A stretch of DNA of 64,000 nucleotides, taken from contig CM055877.1 of assembly GCA_029582165.1 (NCBI GenBank), positions 43,032,249 to 43,096,248 of the forward strand, read 5' to 3'. Numbering within the stretch: position 1 is the first letter of the stretch; each line of letters begins with the position of its first letter. This DNA is from Portulaca oleracea (Eukaryota; Streptophyta; Magnoliopsida; Caryophyllales; Portulacaceae). The notes under the pieces were generated by a model. It was not told the origin of the DNA. It worked only from the letters and a program-made list of their open reading frames with translations, and did no database searches. The translations under genes and the position numbers were made by a program. Of the stretch, positions 1-10,830 are shown piece by piece.

Positions 1-1119
1 CAGCATCAAGCCAGACATCAAGCAGTCGGCATCTCAGGCTACTTTGACCTTCGTCCTATTCGGACTCGATCAAAGTGGGGGCTCTCTGTAAACACCGGGA
101 TTCGCACCGATAAAATCCCGACCTATCAAAAGTTTAAATAAGACATTTGGGCCGAATACCAAGATGGATCAGTGGGCCATGTAGATAGCAAATCAAGCAT
201 GACAATACGGCGGCCCAGTACCAAGAACAAAACCCGCACGGGTTTTAATTAAGGGAGGCGGCCCAGAAAAAGAACCCCTGGCGCGCCTACCGCTTCAAAA
301 CCCGCGCGGGTTTTAGATGCCCTGAAGCGCGTCGTTTTTCCGTCCATGTCAGCGATCCGTGTGCCTGGATATTATAAAACCCGCGTGAGTTTTCTGTTTG
401 AATTCGGTGCCAAAAATCTTGATCATCCCATGATATTAGCCCATGTGCATTTGACTTGACCTTGACTTTGTGATTGCATGGCATGATCCAAGGGATGTGC
501 CCTCCATTTCCCTCCTAAACACCACCTCATTCACCTATAAATACCCCTCCATTTCACCCTCACTAACCAACCAACTACTCTCATAAACCACCTTTATTAT
601 TCTCATTTCATCAACTAATCTCTCATCATACTTTCTAAAAACTCTCATCATTCTCATATTACTATCCCTTACTCTACCAAAATCATCACTCATTTACTAT
701 CATACTATCATTCTCATTCTCACCCCTCATCCATCAAGTCAAGGAAAAAGTCAAGATTTCAATCGGCGCATTCGGGATTCTAAATCAAAAAGGTTCGCCT
801 TCACTTGTTTGCTGTTACTTTTATTTAATCATGTAATTCATATTTCATTTCCATTACTTGTGCATATTTTGTAAATAAAAACCTTGTTTTATAATGCATG
901 TTAAGAATATAAACTTGCGAAATTAATTAAACTTCTCCCCGCTCTTTTTCATTTTAATATCGATTTTAGTAGGGTATGTTTTCTAACAGGCGAATTCGAG
1001 AGTTCTTATAATTCTCGAATTCGTAACCTTACCCCGAACTTAGAATCGGGTTTCGTAGACCGGAGTTATTTTTATTATTTTTATGGTTTGTCGGTTTCCT
1101 TAAATCGACTGGCGACTCT
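1..1119 (+). repeat. LTR-like retrotransposon remnant
   Basis: A TATA box (TATAAATA, 536-543) is followed by a long CT/CA-rich leader, and AATAAA lies at 874-879, as in a plant LTR (U3, R, U5 in that order). At 1110-1119 the sequence TGGCGACTCT resembles the primer-binding start used by Tat/Ogre-type Ty3/gypsy elements, which would put the LTR end just before it. The left edge lies outside the window, and no matching second LTR is visible, so the identity is inferred. Confidence 0.45.
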
Positions 1120-1345
1120 TAATTCTCTTTATAACCCGTTTAATTATTTTAAACATACGGATTTACACCTAAATATTTTAAAAATGATTTAGTATTTTCC
1201 ATACACTAATCCAAGGCTAAAACCGAGAGAAAATGGGCCAGAAATTGATAAAACCCCCGCGGGTTTTATCAGTTTCAGTCCATATTCTTTGGCCCAGAGA
1301 AAGGCACGGTCCAGCCCATGGACAATTAAAACCCGCACGGATTTT
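229..1345. repeat. Five copies of an 18-bp palindrome
   Basis: The motif AAAACCCGCGCGGGTTTT is a perfect 18-bp palindrome at 297-314. Near-copies lie at 229-246, 376-393, 1250-1267 and 1328-1345, each with one or two changes. Several copies are near GGCCCA/GGCGGCCC. The copies are spread over the LTR-like segment and the sequence after it. No function is known to me; a protein-binding site or hairpin is possible. Confidence 0.7.
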
Positions 1346-1562
1346 AATAGTCCATGGCGGCCCGTTTGCCTTCTGCTGGGCCTGGATCTCGTATTTGGGC
1401 CAAAACTGAACTATTTTTAAAGTATTTCGGTGTAATTTCTAGTGATTAAATAATAAAAAACGGAATTATAAACAAATAAAGTTTCATCACCGCGAAAATG
1501 AATTTCGAAAAATAAAAAAAATCCTTATTTAAGGATTAAGCAACCTTAGTCACTCCCGATCG
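1120..1562. other. AT-rich non-coding stretch
   Basis: No coding signal or recognisable element is seen here, apart from two of the AAAACCCGCGCGGGTTTT-like palindromes. It lies where the 5' untranslated part of an LTR retrotransposon would be, after the primer-binding-like TGGCGACTCT. Confidence 0.4.
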
Positions 1563-2660
1563 TTAAGTAGCGCATCCGAGAACAATTTTCCCGAACGGGA
1601 ATTTTCCGGGTCCTACAGTACCATAGTTCTGATACATGCCAGGGTCACCTAAAGAAGGAGTGATAGGGTCTGCAGGATGCAAGGCTGCGTCATCTGCTAG
1701 GGCCTGAGCGCCAGGATACCCTACAGATGCACCTGAATCACGATCCCTCACCACTATCTCGCGGCCACGATGGCCAGAGCGCATAGAAGCAGGAGTTCGG
1801 CGAGAATGTGAAGGCTGATAAGTGGCACTTGACTCCGACATGTCGTCCACCCAAAAGGAAGGAGGTCGAGTATCGCTGCCATGCCCAGCACTGTGATACG
1901 AGCCTCTATGACCATAAGGCTCTCCTAAAGACATTTGAGCCATGTCTTCCTCCATATGTTGAGAATGATGAGAAGGAGCCCCAGAATCGCTCCTATGAGA
2001 GCCAGCAGAGCTTTGACCCTTGATCAAAATGTCTTTCCCGCGACCTTCGGGAACTTGTGCTAGAGGAGCACTGGAAAAACCACCCACTTCTTCACGAAAT
2101 TGAGCTTGAACTATATTCTCTAACTGATGAGCGAAGGGGTGCTTCCCTACGAGGAGAAGAAACATTTGAACGTTGGGGTGGGGCTCGGGGTATAGACTCT
2201 GCATCAGCCTCTATATCCGCGCCCCTGGCTACAGTGTCCTAATATCTACCTAAGCCAGTGAACACTAGGTGGAAATGCTTCTTCATGGTGCTCCACTCCT
2301 TAACCATGCGTCGAAAACGCGCCCACCTCGACTAACAGAAAACGAGACCAAAAGTCAGGATTATCACGAGTAAAGAGGAATAGTGACGGCCAACGCAAAA
2401 AAGGATTTCCGTTCGAATTCCTGCAGCGCGGAGCATGAGCTGCTCAACTCCACCTTTAAGAAGCCTCCTATCCTTTCTTCTCCGACAGGAACCTCCTCCT
2501 CAACAGCCTTGCCATAAGGTCCCAACTAGCAAACATACGGAAAACGAGTTAGCATAATCTACAAGTAGAGGGAACAAAATAGGGAAAGGACACGTACCGC
2601 CCTAAAAGCCAACCGGCTAAGGTACCGATCAAGTTCCTCGGCAAAGCGGCTACCCTTGCA
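1563..2660 (-). pseudogene. Unrecognised minus-strand coding relic
   Basis: An open frame of 213 codons (1563-2204) is rich in Ser, His, Gly and Pro and has a low-complexity middle. Upstream on the same strand (2205-2660) coding-like pieces occur in shifted frames with stops, so this looks like the broken 3' part of a longer protein. I recognise no domain. Between an LTR-like segment and another retrotransposon relic, it is probably an accessory or gag-like ORF of an LTR element. It could be an antisense ORF of a Tat-lineage element, but that is a guess. Confidence 0.35.
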
Positions 2661-3392
2661 TGTGAGTCCATTGATGTGCATTCTTGTGATGATGAGCATA
2701 ATTCTTTGGGGATTGATCCTAATTGTTCGAACTTGGTTGTTGACAATGATGTTTATTATGATGATATGCTTTATGAGTCATTCACGATGAGTTATGACCC
2801 TGAACCTTCCACTTTCACTTTTGATGTCGCTTTGAATGATGCACCTTTATCTTCTTGTACTGATAGTTCTTCTGATGAGTCTGATATTGATGAATATGAA
2901 GATGTGCCTGTTTGTGATATTGGGAGTGTTATGATGTGGTCTAACCCTGCTTTTTCCTTATCACCCATTGATGATTATGATGATTATTTGGATGAAAGTT
3001 GTGATTTAGAATTGGTGTTTGATGAAAATTGCATGGGTATTGAGTGTGAATCGTTGTTGGCATCCAAATCTTTGCATGAGCATGTTCAGGATTGTGTTGT
3101 ATTGCCTCCTTCTGTTTATTTGTATACCCAATCTCCATTTACAAGTCAATGGGAGGATCCTTTTGTCATGTCTCGCTTCACCATGCTTAGGAAAGTTGTG
3201 TACATTCCTGTAGTTCATCCTTTCTATGAGTTTTCTAAGGCTTTTGCTAAATTGTTAAGAGCACTAATGTTTGTTGATGTGCTATTGAGAGTGTGCTCTT
3301 ACCTTCACCATTCTGAGATGCATGAGAGGATGCATGATTTGTTACTACGGGCGTTGACTGGTTCTAACTTGGTGCCCGGTATCTTGAGATGA
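2658..3392 (+). pseudogene. Acidic ORF of unknown function, retrotransposon 3' region
   Basis: About 240 codons are open to a TGA at 3390-3392. The frame has no ATG at its left edge and runs in from upstream through a GTG at 2676, so the N-terminus looks truncated. The first two thirds are rich in Asp, Glu, Ser and Tyr, including Ser/Asp/Glu runs. The last third is more hydrophobic, with Leu/His-rich segments. I recognise no domain. A motif typical of the 3' end of Athila-like Ty3/gypsy elements follows 150 bp downstream, so this is probably the additional ORF between pol and the 3' LTR in such elements. Confidence 0.4.
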
Positions 3393-3620
3393 GAAGGAGT
3401 GATGCTATTGATAAGAAGCCTTCTAGGTAATATCCTTCCTCACCTTTTCTTGTACAGTTAGTAAGTATTCTTTCTTTTCTTCTTTTATTTTATTTTATTT
3501 TTTTGTGTGTGTCTTTTTCTTTTATTTTCGGGTGCTTGCTTACCTTACTTCTTTTTCCATTGAGGACATGGCAACCTCTTTGTGTGGGAGTGAGAGGGTA
3601 ATATGCATTCCGGTTTTTGA
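3393..3620 (+). mobile_element. Athila-like Ty3/gypsy 3' internal end
   Basis: The segment around 3559-3600 reads ATTGAGGACATGGCAACC and then a GTGTGGGAGTGAGAGGG stretch. Plant Athila-type elements commonly have an ATTGAGGACAATG..GTGTGGGGG sequence just before the 3' LTR, which acts as the polypurine tract. No LTR could be delimited after it. Confidence 0.4.
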
Positions 3621-4303
3621 GTTTAAGAAAAGAAAAAAAAGAGTGAGAGTCGTTTTGTAAATATTTTAGTTTGTTTTCTTAGTTCATTAGTCCTTAGGTT
3701 CTGTATAGTTTGTTTTTCTTTTTGATCTTGCATGTGAACCATTACACATAGTATGTTTTTCTTGTTTATTTCTAACCTATGGTGTGATGTTCGTTGGATC
3801 GCGAATTGGGTATGCTTTTATTGAAGACCTTGAGGTAACTCTTTTCTACCCTCTAATTGAAGCCTTTCAACTTTTCACTGTCTAATTGAAGGTTTTTGAT
3901 GTTGTCTTCTATTTGGGTCCCTTGAATCGGAGAGACAAAGAGAGAGAGGAATATGGGTAGGGGAATTTTTTTTTTAACAGCATAACAACACAACTGGAAA
4001 GGTAAAAAGAAGAGAGAGAAAGAAGGGGAAAGAGAGGGTAAAAAAAATTCCACGCTGGCCTAAAAAAAAGGAGAAAAACTTTGACATGTGTTATATTAGT
4101 GACGTGGCAATGAAATTAGAAGCCAACCCGGTCAAACACATGGTCAAGGTGCCATGTCAGAAAACCACTGAGTCACCGCCACTCAACTCGTCGGCGTCCT
4201 ACTCAAATACAATTTTTTTTTTTGGACCACTAGAATACAAATTTAAAGTAGCGATTATTGTCATCCAATTTACAAAAGTATGGATTATTAAAATCCAATT
4301 TCC
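3621..4303. other. No recognised gene
   Basis: The sequence is T-rich, then GA-rich (about 3925-4080). Short open frames here are products of the GA/CT bias. I see no gene. Confidence 0.5.
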
Positions 4304-4304
4304 C

Positions 4305-4342
<38 letters not shown>
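4304..4342. repeat. (TA)n(CA)n microsatellite
   Basis: About 17 bp of TA repeat is followed by 22 bp of CA repeat. It continues as TA repeat at 4579-4594, on the far side of the Stowaway MITE, so the MITE appears to have split one microsatellite. Confidence 0.9.
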
Positions 4343-4344
4343 TA

Positions 4345-4578
4345 CTCCCTCCGTTTTTTTTTAATTGTCTTTCACGCTTTTTGAGGTCCGTCTTTAATCA
4401 ACAATTTCACCCATAATACTTTTATAAAGATCTACGATATTATACTTTTCTAATAGTATTTCTTATAACAAATCTAACAACATCAATTTTGTATGATAAA
4501 TCATTCTACAAATTAAGATATTATCGGTCAAAGTTTTTGACACAATTACCAAGGTGACAATTAAAAAAACGAAGGGAG
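4345..4578. mobile_element. Stowaway-like MITE (Tc1/mariner)
   Basis: The terminal inverted repeats start CTCCCTCCGTTTTTTTTTAA and end with the complementary sequence finishing CGAAGGGAG. The element is 234 bp, AT-rich inside, and flanked by the target dinucleotide TA on both sides (4343-4344 and 4579-4580). CTCCCTCCGT ends and a TA duplication are the Stowaway hallmark. It has no coding capacity. Confidence 0.9.
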
Positions 4579-4627
4579 TATATATATATATATAAAGATG
4601 GATGAAAACGCTATGTAGCATTGGGCG

Positions 4628-5691
4628 ATGGGGCAATCGCGGGCAAGGAAAAAAGTCGCAAGATCTGCGAGGAAATCAAAGGCTTCTGCTGATTTTGAGT
4701 CTCCGGAAGTCTTAATTCCAAATTCAGTTGTTGTTGAGGATCAATTTGATCCTGATTTTGATGAGGTTTCGATTGAAGATGGAGCTGAAGCCTCAATGTC
4801 GATTACACCGCTTCAAATAACTATGGGAGAATAGGAAATACCAGAAAATGCAATGGAGACTGATGCTCAATAGGAGAAGTCTGAAGAATCTTATTCGGAT
4901 GATGAGAGTTTGAAGCTGAATTCCGTCCCTCCACTAAAGGTCGATGGAATTTTAACTCATCAAATATCTTCTGACGACATTGCTTCTGAGGTTATTTTCT
5001 GGGAATCTTCTATTCTGGGGTTTGTATTAGGTGCTAGATCTCCTTTAACTGTGATGGAAATGTTGCGCGCAGAATGTGGGGAAATGCTGGATTGGACAAA
5101 GTTGTTTGGTGTAAGAAAGGTTCGTTTATTTTTCGTTTTACCTCCATAGCTGCTCGTAACAAAATTCTTGCAAAACATGTGGTCTATTTTGACAAGAAAC
5201 CTCTCTTGTTGAAAGCTTGGTCTTTAGGGGATGCTACTACACCAGAAAAGGATTTTTTTGTGCCTATTTTGATAAAACTACCGAGGTTACATTGGAAATT
5301 TTGGAGTAGAGATAGTTTGAGCAAGATTGGCAGTATTTTGGGTATTCCTTTATTGACCGACTCTTATACAAGGAATAAATCGATGATGAGATTTGCTCGA
5401 ATTTTGATCAAAATGGAGCTTGATCACTCCTTTCCAGAATCTATTCCTTTGATAGATGAGGAAGGTTTTGCTTATACTCGGAAAGTAGAATATGAGTGGC
5501 GACTTGTGAAGTGTTCTGAATGCAAGATGTTTGGTCATCGCGCGGATACATGTAGGAGGAAGAATCAGAATTGGAAAATGAAACAACAACCTTCTTCTAG
5601 TAACTCAGCTAATACCAGTAATGCTACTAGCTCTCAGCAGCAGGTGCCTAAAAGGGGGAATAACAAAACTGATACTCCAATTATTTCTTAA
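4628..5691 (+). pseudogene. LINE ORF1, nucleic-acid-binding protein (broken)
   Basis: This is the L1 ORF1, which in plants binds the element RNA. It starts with a basic N-terminus rich in Arg, Lys and Ser. A DUF4283-like RRM domain spans roughly 4960-5330; the pattern VVWCKKGSFIFRF then LLLKAW is typical. It ends with a CCHC knuckle, CSECKMFGHRADTC, encoded near 5514-5555. Two TAG stops (4832-4834, 4871-4873) interrupt the first part. A frameshift near 5065-5100 moves the domain from the frame of 4910 to the frame of 5074. The C-terminal tail is Ser/Asn/Gln-rich. Confidence 0.85.
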
Positions 5692-5737
5692 ATTGTAGTA
5701 GGATCTTGGTCTGTGACTCTAACTCCTATTCCTGAAC

Positions 5738-6490
5738 TTGGATTGGTTGAGGAGAGTGTTATTCCTCACACCAATGGCTCTAATGGTAATGGATAAGTTC
5801 CTCTCTTGGAACGTTAGGGGTTTGAATGGCCCCAAAAAACAGGAGGGAGTGAAACATTTCCTTCATATGAATAATTTCAATCTTGTTGGATTAATGGAGA
5901 CTAAGGTAACTAAGGAGAAGAGTGATACTATTAAAAACAGCATTTGTGCTGGTTGGAATCTTTTGCATAATGTCTCTGATTCTAGAAGAAGCAAAATTTG
6001 GGTTTTATGGAAGGGAGGTCTTTCAGTCCAAGCTCTAGTGATTCATGATCAATTTATTCATTGTAAGGTCTCTGTTGGGACGTATGAGTTCCTTATTAGA
6101 TTTGTGTATGGTAATAATGATCTGGGAACTCGCAAACTTTTATGGGAAGGCCTTGCTAATATTGCTTCAACTTGCTCTGATTCTTGGTTAATTACAGGAG
6201 ACTTTAATCATGTCTTAGAGTTTGAGGACAGAATTGGTGGAGTTCAGGTATCTGTTGAAGAAATTATTGATTTCAGAAGTTTTATGTCTGATTTTCAATT
6301 CAGTGAAGTGAAGCATTCAGGGAATAGATTCACTTGGCATAATAAGAAGGTCTTTTCATGTATTGATCGAGTCCTAGTAAATTCAGAGGGTCTTTATCAG
6401 TTTGAATCTATCTCTTAAGTTGTCCTTACTCATGGTATTTCTGACACCTCTCCTTTGGTTGTTCATCTGGATTCTCATATTCAGAGACCA
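5738..6490 (+). pseudogene. LINE ORF2 endonuclease domain (broken)
   Basis: This is the apurinic/apyrimidinic-like endonuclease that nicks the target in L1 retrotransposition. Visible motifs are WNVRGLNGPKKQ at the start, the catalytic Glu in MET, GDFNHVLEFEDRIGG, and the catalytic Asp in IDRVLVN. A TAA at 6416-6418 interrupts the frame. The next stretch reads SDTSPLV where the family has SDHSPLV, so the catalytic His is replaced by Thr. The domain could not be active as it stands. Confidence 0.85.
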
Positions 6491-6693
6491 AAAAGAAGAT
6501 TTAAATTTTGTAGCATGTGGTGGATTCTCCATTGTATAAAGAGTTGGTTTCTGAGATTTGGAACTAGTATGTTTCAGGTACCCAAATGTTCAGGCTAGTC
6601 TCTAAGTTGAAGCTGTTAAAGAGTACTCTTTCTTCATTACATAAATCCTCTTTTGGTGATATATTCCAAAAATCTTAGCAAGATTATGAGACT

Positions 6694-8056
6694 ATGATTG
6701 CTGCTCAAGACTCTTTTATACAGAACCCAGGTGATTTGGAGATACTTGAAAAAACTGAATATGCTGCTCAGGCTTATCAACAAACACTTAGTGCTGCTAT
6801 GAAATTGATGAAGCAAAAGACTAAGGTTGATTGGTTGAGGAAGGGTGACAGTAATACTGCTTTCTTTTACTCTATGATCAAGGCAAGGCACTATCAAAAT
6901 AGAGTCATTTCTTTGGAAAATCATGAAGGTCTTCTGTTGTAGAATGAGAAGGATATTGGAATGTTCCTGGCCAACCATTTTGAGTCTTTCTTTTCCAAAC
7001 AAGACTGTTTAGGGAAAGTTAGATTTGATATAATCTCGTGTAGGAAAAGACTAAATAGTAACCTCCATGACTTACTCCTGAAACCTGTTATAGATGCTGA
7101 GATCAAAAAGGTTTTTTCGATATGGATGGCTCTAAAAGCCCTGGACCTGATGGGTTTAGTGCTTCTTTCTTCAAATCTTCTTGGTCTACAGTGGGTGCTG
7201 AGGTTACTTCTGCTATTAAAAGCTTCTTTTCAACTGGGAAGCTTTTGAAAGAGGTGAATAATACATTGCTTACAATGGTGCCTAAGGTTAACAATCCTTC
7301 TAGAGTTGGTGATTTAAGGCCTATTGCTTATTGCAATGTTCTATACAAGGCTATTACAAAAATTATATGCACAAGACTTCAAGAGGTCCTCCCTGATATT
7401 ATTGACATTTCACAAGCGGCATTTGTTGAAGGAAGGTCTATCCTTCATATCATACTAGTAGCAGAAGATATTATCATATTTTATAACAGAAAAGGAGCCC
7501 AGCCGATTTGTTTAGTTAAAGTGGATATTCAGAAAGCATATGATACTGTTGATTGGGATTTCCTACGGAATCTTTTACTAGCTCTATATTTCCCCTGGAA
7601 GTTTGTTGGGCTCATCATGACATATGTTTCCTCAGCTACTTTCTCTGTGGGTTTTAATGGTTCTACATATGGATACTTTGGAAGTGGTCGTGGTCTTCGT
7701 CAAGGTGATCCTATCTCCCCACTTTTATTTGTTATTGTCATAGACAATTTGGATAGAACTATTGAAAGCTATAAAGATGTGCCTAATATCAGATTCACCA
7801 GTTTTGTTCTGGTTTGAAATTAACTCACTTGTGTTTTGCGGATGACCTACTCATGTTTTGCTATGGAAACTTTGAAAGTGTGTTGATATTATCTGATGCT
7901 TTAAACCACTTCTCGGCTACTTCTGGGCTTACTCCAAATGCATCAAAGTCTGATATTGTCTTTCCTAATGTCGACTTGGAGGAGAAGGAAAACATTCTGT
8001 CAGTGTTAAATTTCAAGGAGGGTCACCTTCCTTCTCGGCTACTTTGGGTAGCTTGA
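6694..8056 (+). pseudogene. LINE ORF2 reverse transcriptase (broken)
   Basis: The reverse transcriptase lies in several frames. The linker region is at 6694-7110. The core is at 7122-7817, with LRPIAYCN, AAFVEGRSILH, VDIQKAYDTVDW and GRGLRQGDPISPLLF. The catalytic FADD follows in another frame at 7814-8056, with a frameshift near 7800-7815. A TAG at 6940-6942 and a TAG at 6676-6678 lie in the linker frame. The domain stops at LPSRLLWVA near 8050 and jumps directly to the downstream connector, so the thumb region was deleted. Confidence 0.88.
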
Positions 8057-8615
8057 TCTGGCAAATCTTGAGTAACAAGGAAGCCTTATGGATTCGATGG
8101 GTCTATCATATATATATTAAGAAGAATTCGATCCTTTGCTGTGAAATCAAACAAAATGCTAGTTGGTATTGGAGGAGACTCCTTAAGGCAAGAGACATCC
8201 TTCTTCCTTTTTTCCGGGATTTATTTTCTAAGGGGAAGAAGTATAGTATTAAGGTGGGATATGACTTTGTAAAGAGTCATCACCAGCTGGTACATTAGCA
8301 CAAACTGATTTGGAATTCTCTAAGGATTCCTAAGTGTGGTTTTGTAGTTTGGATGGTAGTAAGTGGAAGATTGGCTACTATGGACAGACTCCAAAGGTTT
8401 GGTCTGCAAATGGCCAACAGATGCTTCTTGTGCAAGTGCCATTCTGAATCTAATATGCATTTATTCTTTGAATCCGGCTATGCTATTCAGGTTGGTGTTG
8501 ATGTTTGGACTGCTATGTTTGATACTGTTCCTATTTGGGATAAGTGGAATAGCCAGGATTGGGAGAAAGCTGGATTTAAAGGAAAGAAAGAAAGATTGGT
8601 TTTGACAATCATTAT
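8044..8615 (+). pseudogene. LINE connector and zf-RVT domain
   Basis: After the internal deletion the frame resumes with IWQILSNKEALWIRWV, the usual segment after the RT domain. From 8353 it gives a zf-RVT zinc-binding domain with CFLCKCHSESNMHLFFES; the final zinc ligand is changed or shifted. A TAG at 8296-8298 breaks the frame. At 8616 the coding sequence is cut by a hAT-like MITE. Confidence 0.8.
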
Positions 8616-9224
8616 TAGGGGAGTTCACGGGCGTGCAGAACCAATTGATAATTTTTCCGCACCGAAATTTCGGCGCCAAACCTTGAACCGTAACCTAGCA
8701 AACTTTGGTGCAGAAACCGAAAGTACAAAGTTTCAGAGCGGATACCGGTTAACCGAAAAACCTGATTAATTATAATCATATGAGTTTTCAATTTTTATTT
8801 TTAATTTGTAATTATTAATTAATACTCCAGTAACAAAAAATGTTCTGAAACTAGGCCAGCAGGACCACTGGCACTGAGTTTCCATACATTTTGAGTTTTT
8901 TGAGGATTTGGAATTGGAGCACTTAGCGCCAACATTAACATAAATTAGGGTTTTTTCCAGATTAAAATTTGGGTATGGACAGTGACCGGAGATTGGAAAA
9001 AGATAGCAAAAAATTAAATCTGGACCCAAATGTTAAATTTAATTTCGGGTACCCGAAAACGTCTAGTGGTCGATCCATAACCGAACCGATTAACCGAAAA
9101 TATTCAGGGGCGGGTACCTGACCCGATTAAAACTGATTTTTTGGGGCGGGTAACCTAAATTAATGACCGGGTAGCGGGTTTCTGAATCGGGTTTTTTTTG
9201 GGCAGTTATTTATGAACACCCCTA
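8616..9224. mobile_element. hAT-like non-autonomous element inside the LINE
   Basis: The ends are TAGGGGAGTTCA and, inverted, TGAACACCCCTA. The flanking octamers ATCATTAT (8608-8615) and GTCAATAT (9225-9232) match at six of eight positions, consistent with an old 8-bp hAT duplication. The inside is rich in CCGAACC/GGGTAC strings and has no transposase. LINE coding sequence ends at the left edge and resumes at the right edge, which independently supports an insertion. Confidence 0.75.
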
Positions 9225-9486
9225 GTCAATATATACCATCTCTGGGCGGTGAGGAATAGGAGGCTTCATCAAAATGTCTCTCATGAGTCATGACCCCGCT
9301 TTTGTTTGTATTTCTATTAAAACTGATATAAAACTTGAGGCTATACTAGCCTGTTGGTTTGTTTAGATGCTTTGGTTTGTTGTTTTGTTGGGTATTCGTT
9401 TAGATCCTTGGGCCGGTCCTATTGTATGACCCCTCGGGTATGCCCGAGTATCATGTACTCGATTTTGTCTATGGAAAAATCTTATT
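9225..9486 (+). pseudogene. LINE 3' end after the MITE
   Basis: Directly after the MITE the frame reads IYHLWAVRNRRLHQN, the conserved C-terminal LINE motif, and then a TGA. The rest is a T/G-rich 3' untranslated region ending in TTATTGATTTG, where the TA microsatellite begins. Confidence 0.8.
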
Positions 9487-9492
9487 GATTTG

Positions 9493-10372
<880 letters not shown>

Positions 10373-10373
10373 A

Positions 10374-10439
<66 letters not shown>
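10373..10439. repeat. (TA)n(CA)n(TA)n microsatellite
   Basis: TA, then CA, then TA repeats directly after the LINE 3' end. The same composite order occurs at 60261-60333, beside another LINE. Confidence 0.95.
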
Positions 10440-10440
10440 T

Positions 10441-10546
10441 GAAGAACGATAATACGTACTTTGGAGGTATTGGACAATGATAATACCAACAATTTTGCTG
10501 GACATCAATAGTACCAATTATAAATCTATTTTCCGCCGATAGTATG
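10441..10546 (-). repeat. Dispersed repeat, copy 1
   Basis: The inverse complement of about 10455-10530 aligns well with 43127-43215: both contain TTATAATTGGTACTAT, GTCCARCAAAATT and TTGGTRTTATTATC-like runs. It is non-coding and of unknown class. Confidence 0.6.
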
Positions 10547-10830
10547 ACACCGAGTTGGTAGGTGTTTAACTTGATGAAAGACGACATGTCCCCTAACTTG
10601 ACGAAAAAATGCTTATTGTCACTTTTTTTTTTCCAATTAAGCAGTGTTGATCAATTTAACTAAAAATCAATTAAGGTATTATTTTTACATTATTGTTTTT
10701 ACATGTCCCCTAACTTGACAAAAAATGTGGTCGTTAACATTTTTTCAACTTGCTATAGCTTCTAACTCACATAATTAAGCGACATATGTCATCCTTCTAG
10801 TAAGTCAGAAACCTACCAACTAGGTGTAAT
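10544..10830. mobile_element. Small TIR element, unclassified
   Basis: The left end ATGACACCGAGTTGGTAGGT is matched, inverted, by ACCTACCAACTAGGTGTAAT at the right end, with two mismatches. Inside, ACATGTCCCCTAACTTGAC occurs twice (about 10586 and 10710). No target duplication is clear and there is no ORF. Confidence 0.55.

Larger units (their letters stand above)
4596..9486 (+). mobile_element. L1-type LINE, near full length, dead
   Basis: ORF1 (DUF4283-like plus CCHC knuckle), apurinic endonuclease, reverse transcriptase and the C-terminal zf-RVT region occur in order on the plus strand, as in plant L1 elements. The copy is broken by stops, frameshifts, an internal deletion near 8045 and a hAT-like MITE at 8616-9224. 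TA repeats abut both ends (4579-4595 and 9493-9617). Several in-frame stops are TAG where CAG would give Gln (for example 4832-4834, 4871-4873, 6676-6678, 6940-6942). Confidence 0.88.
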
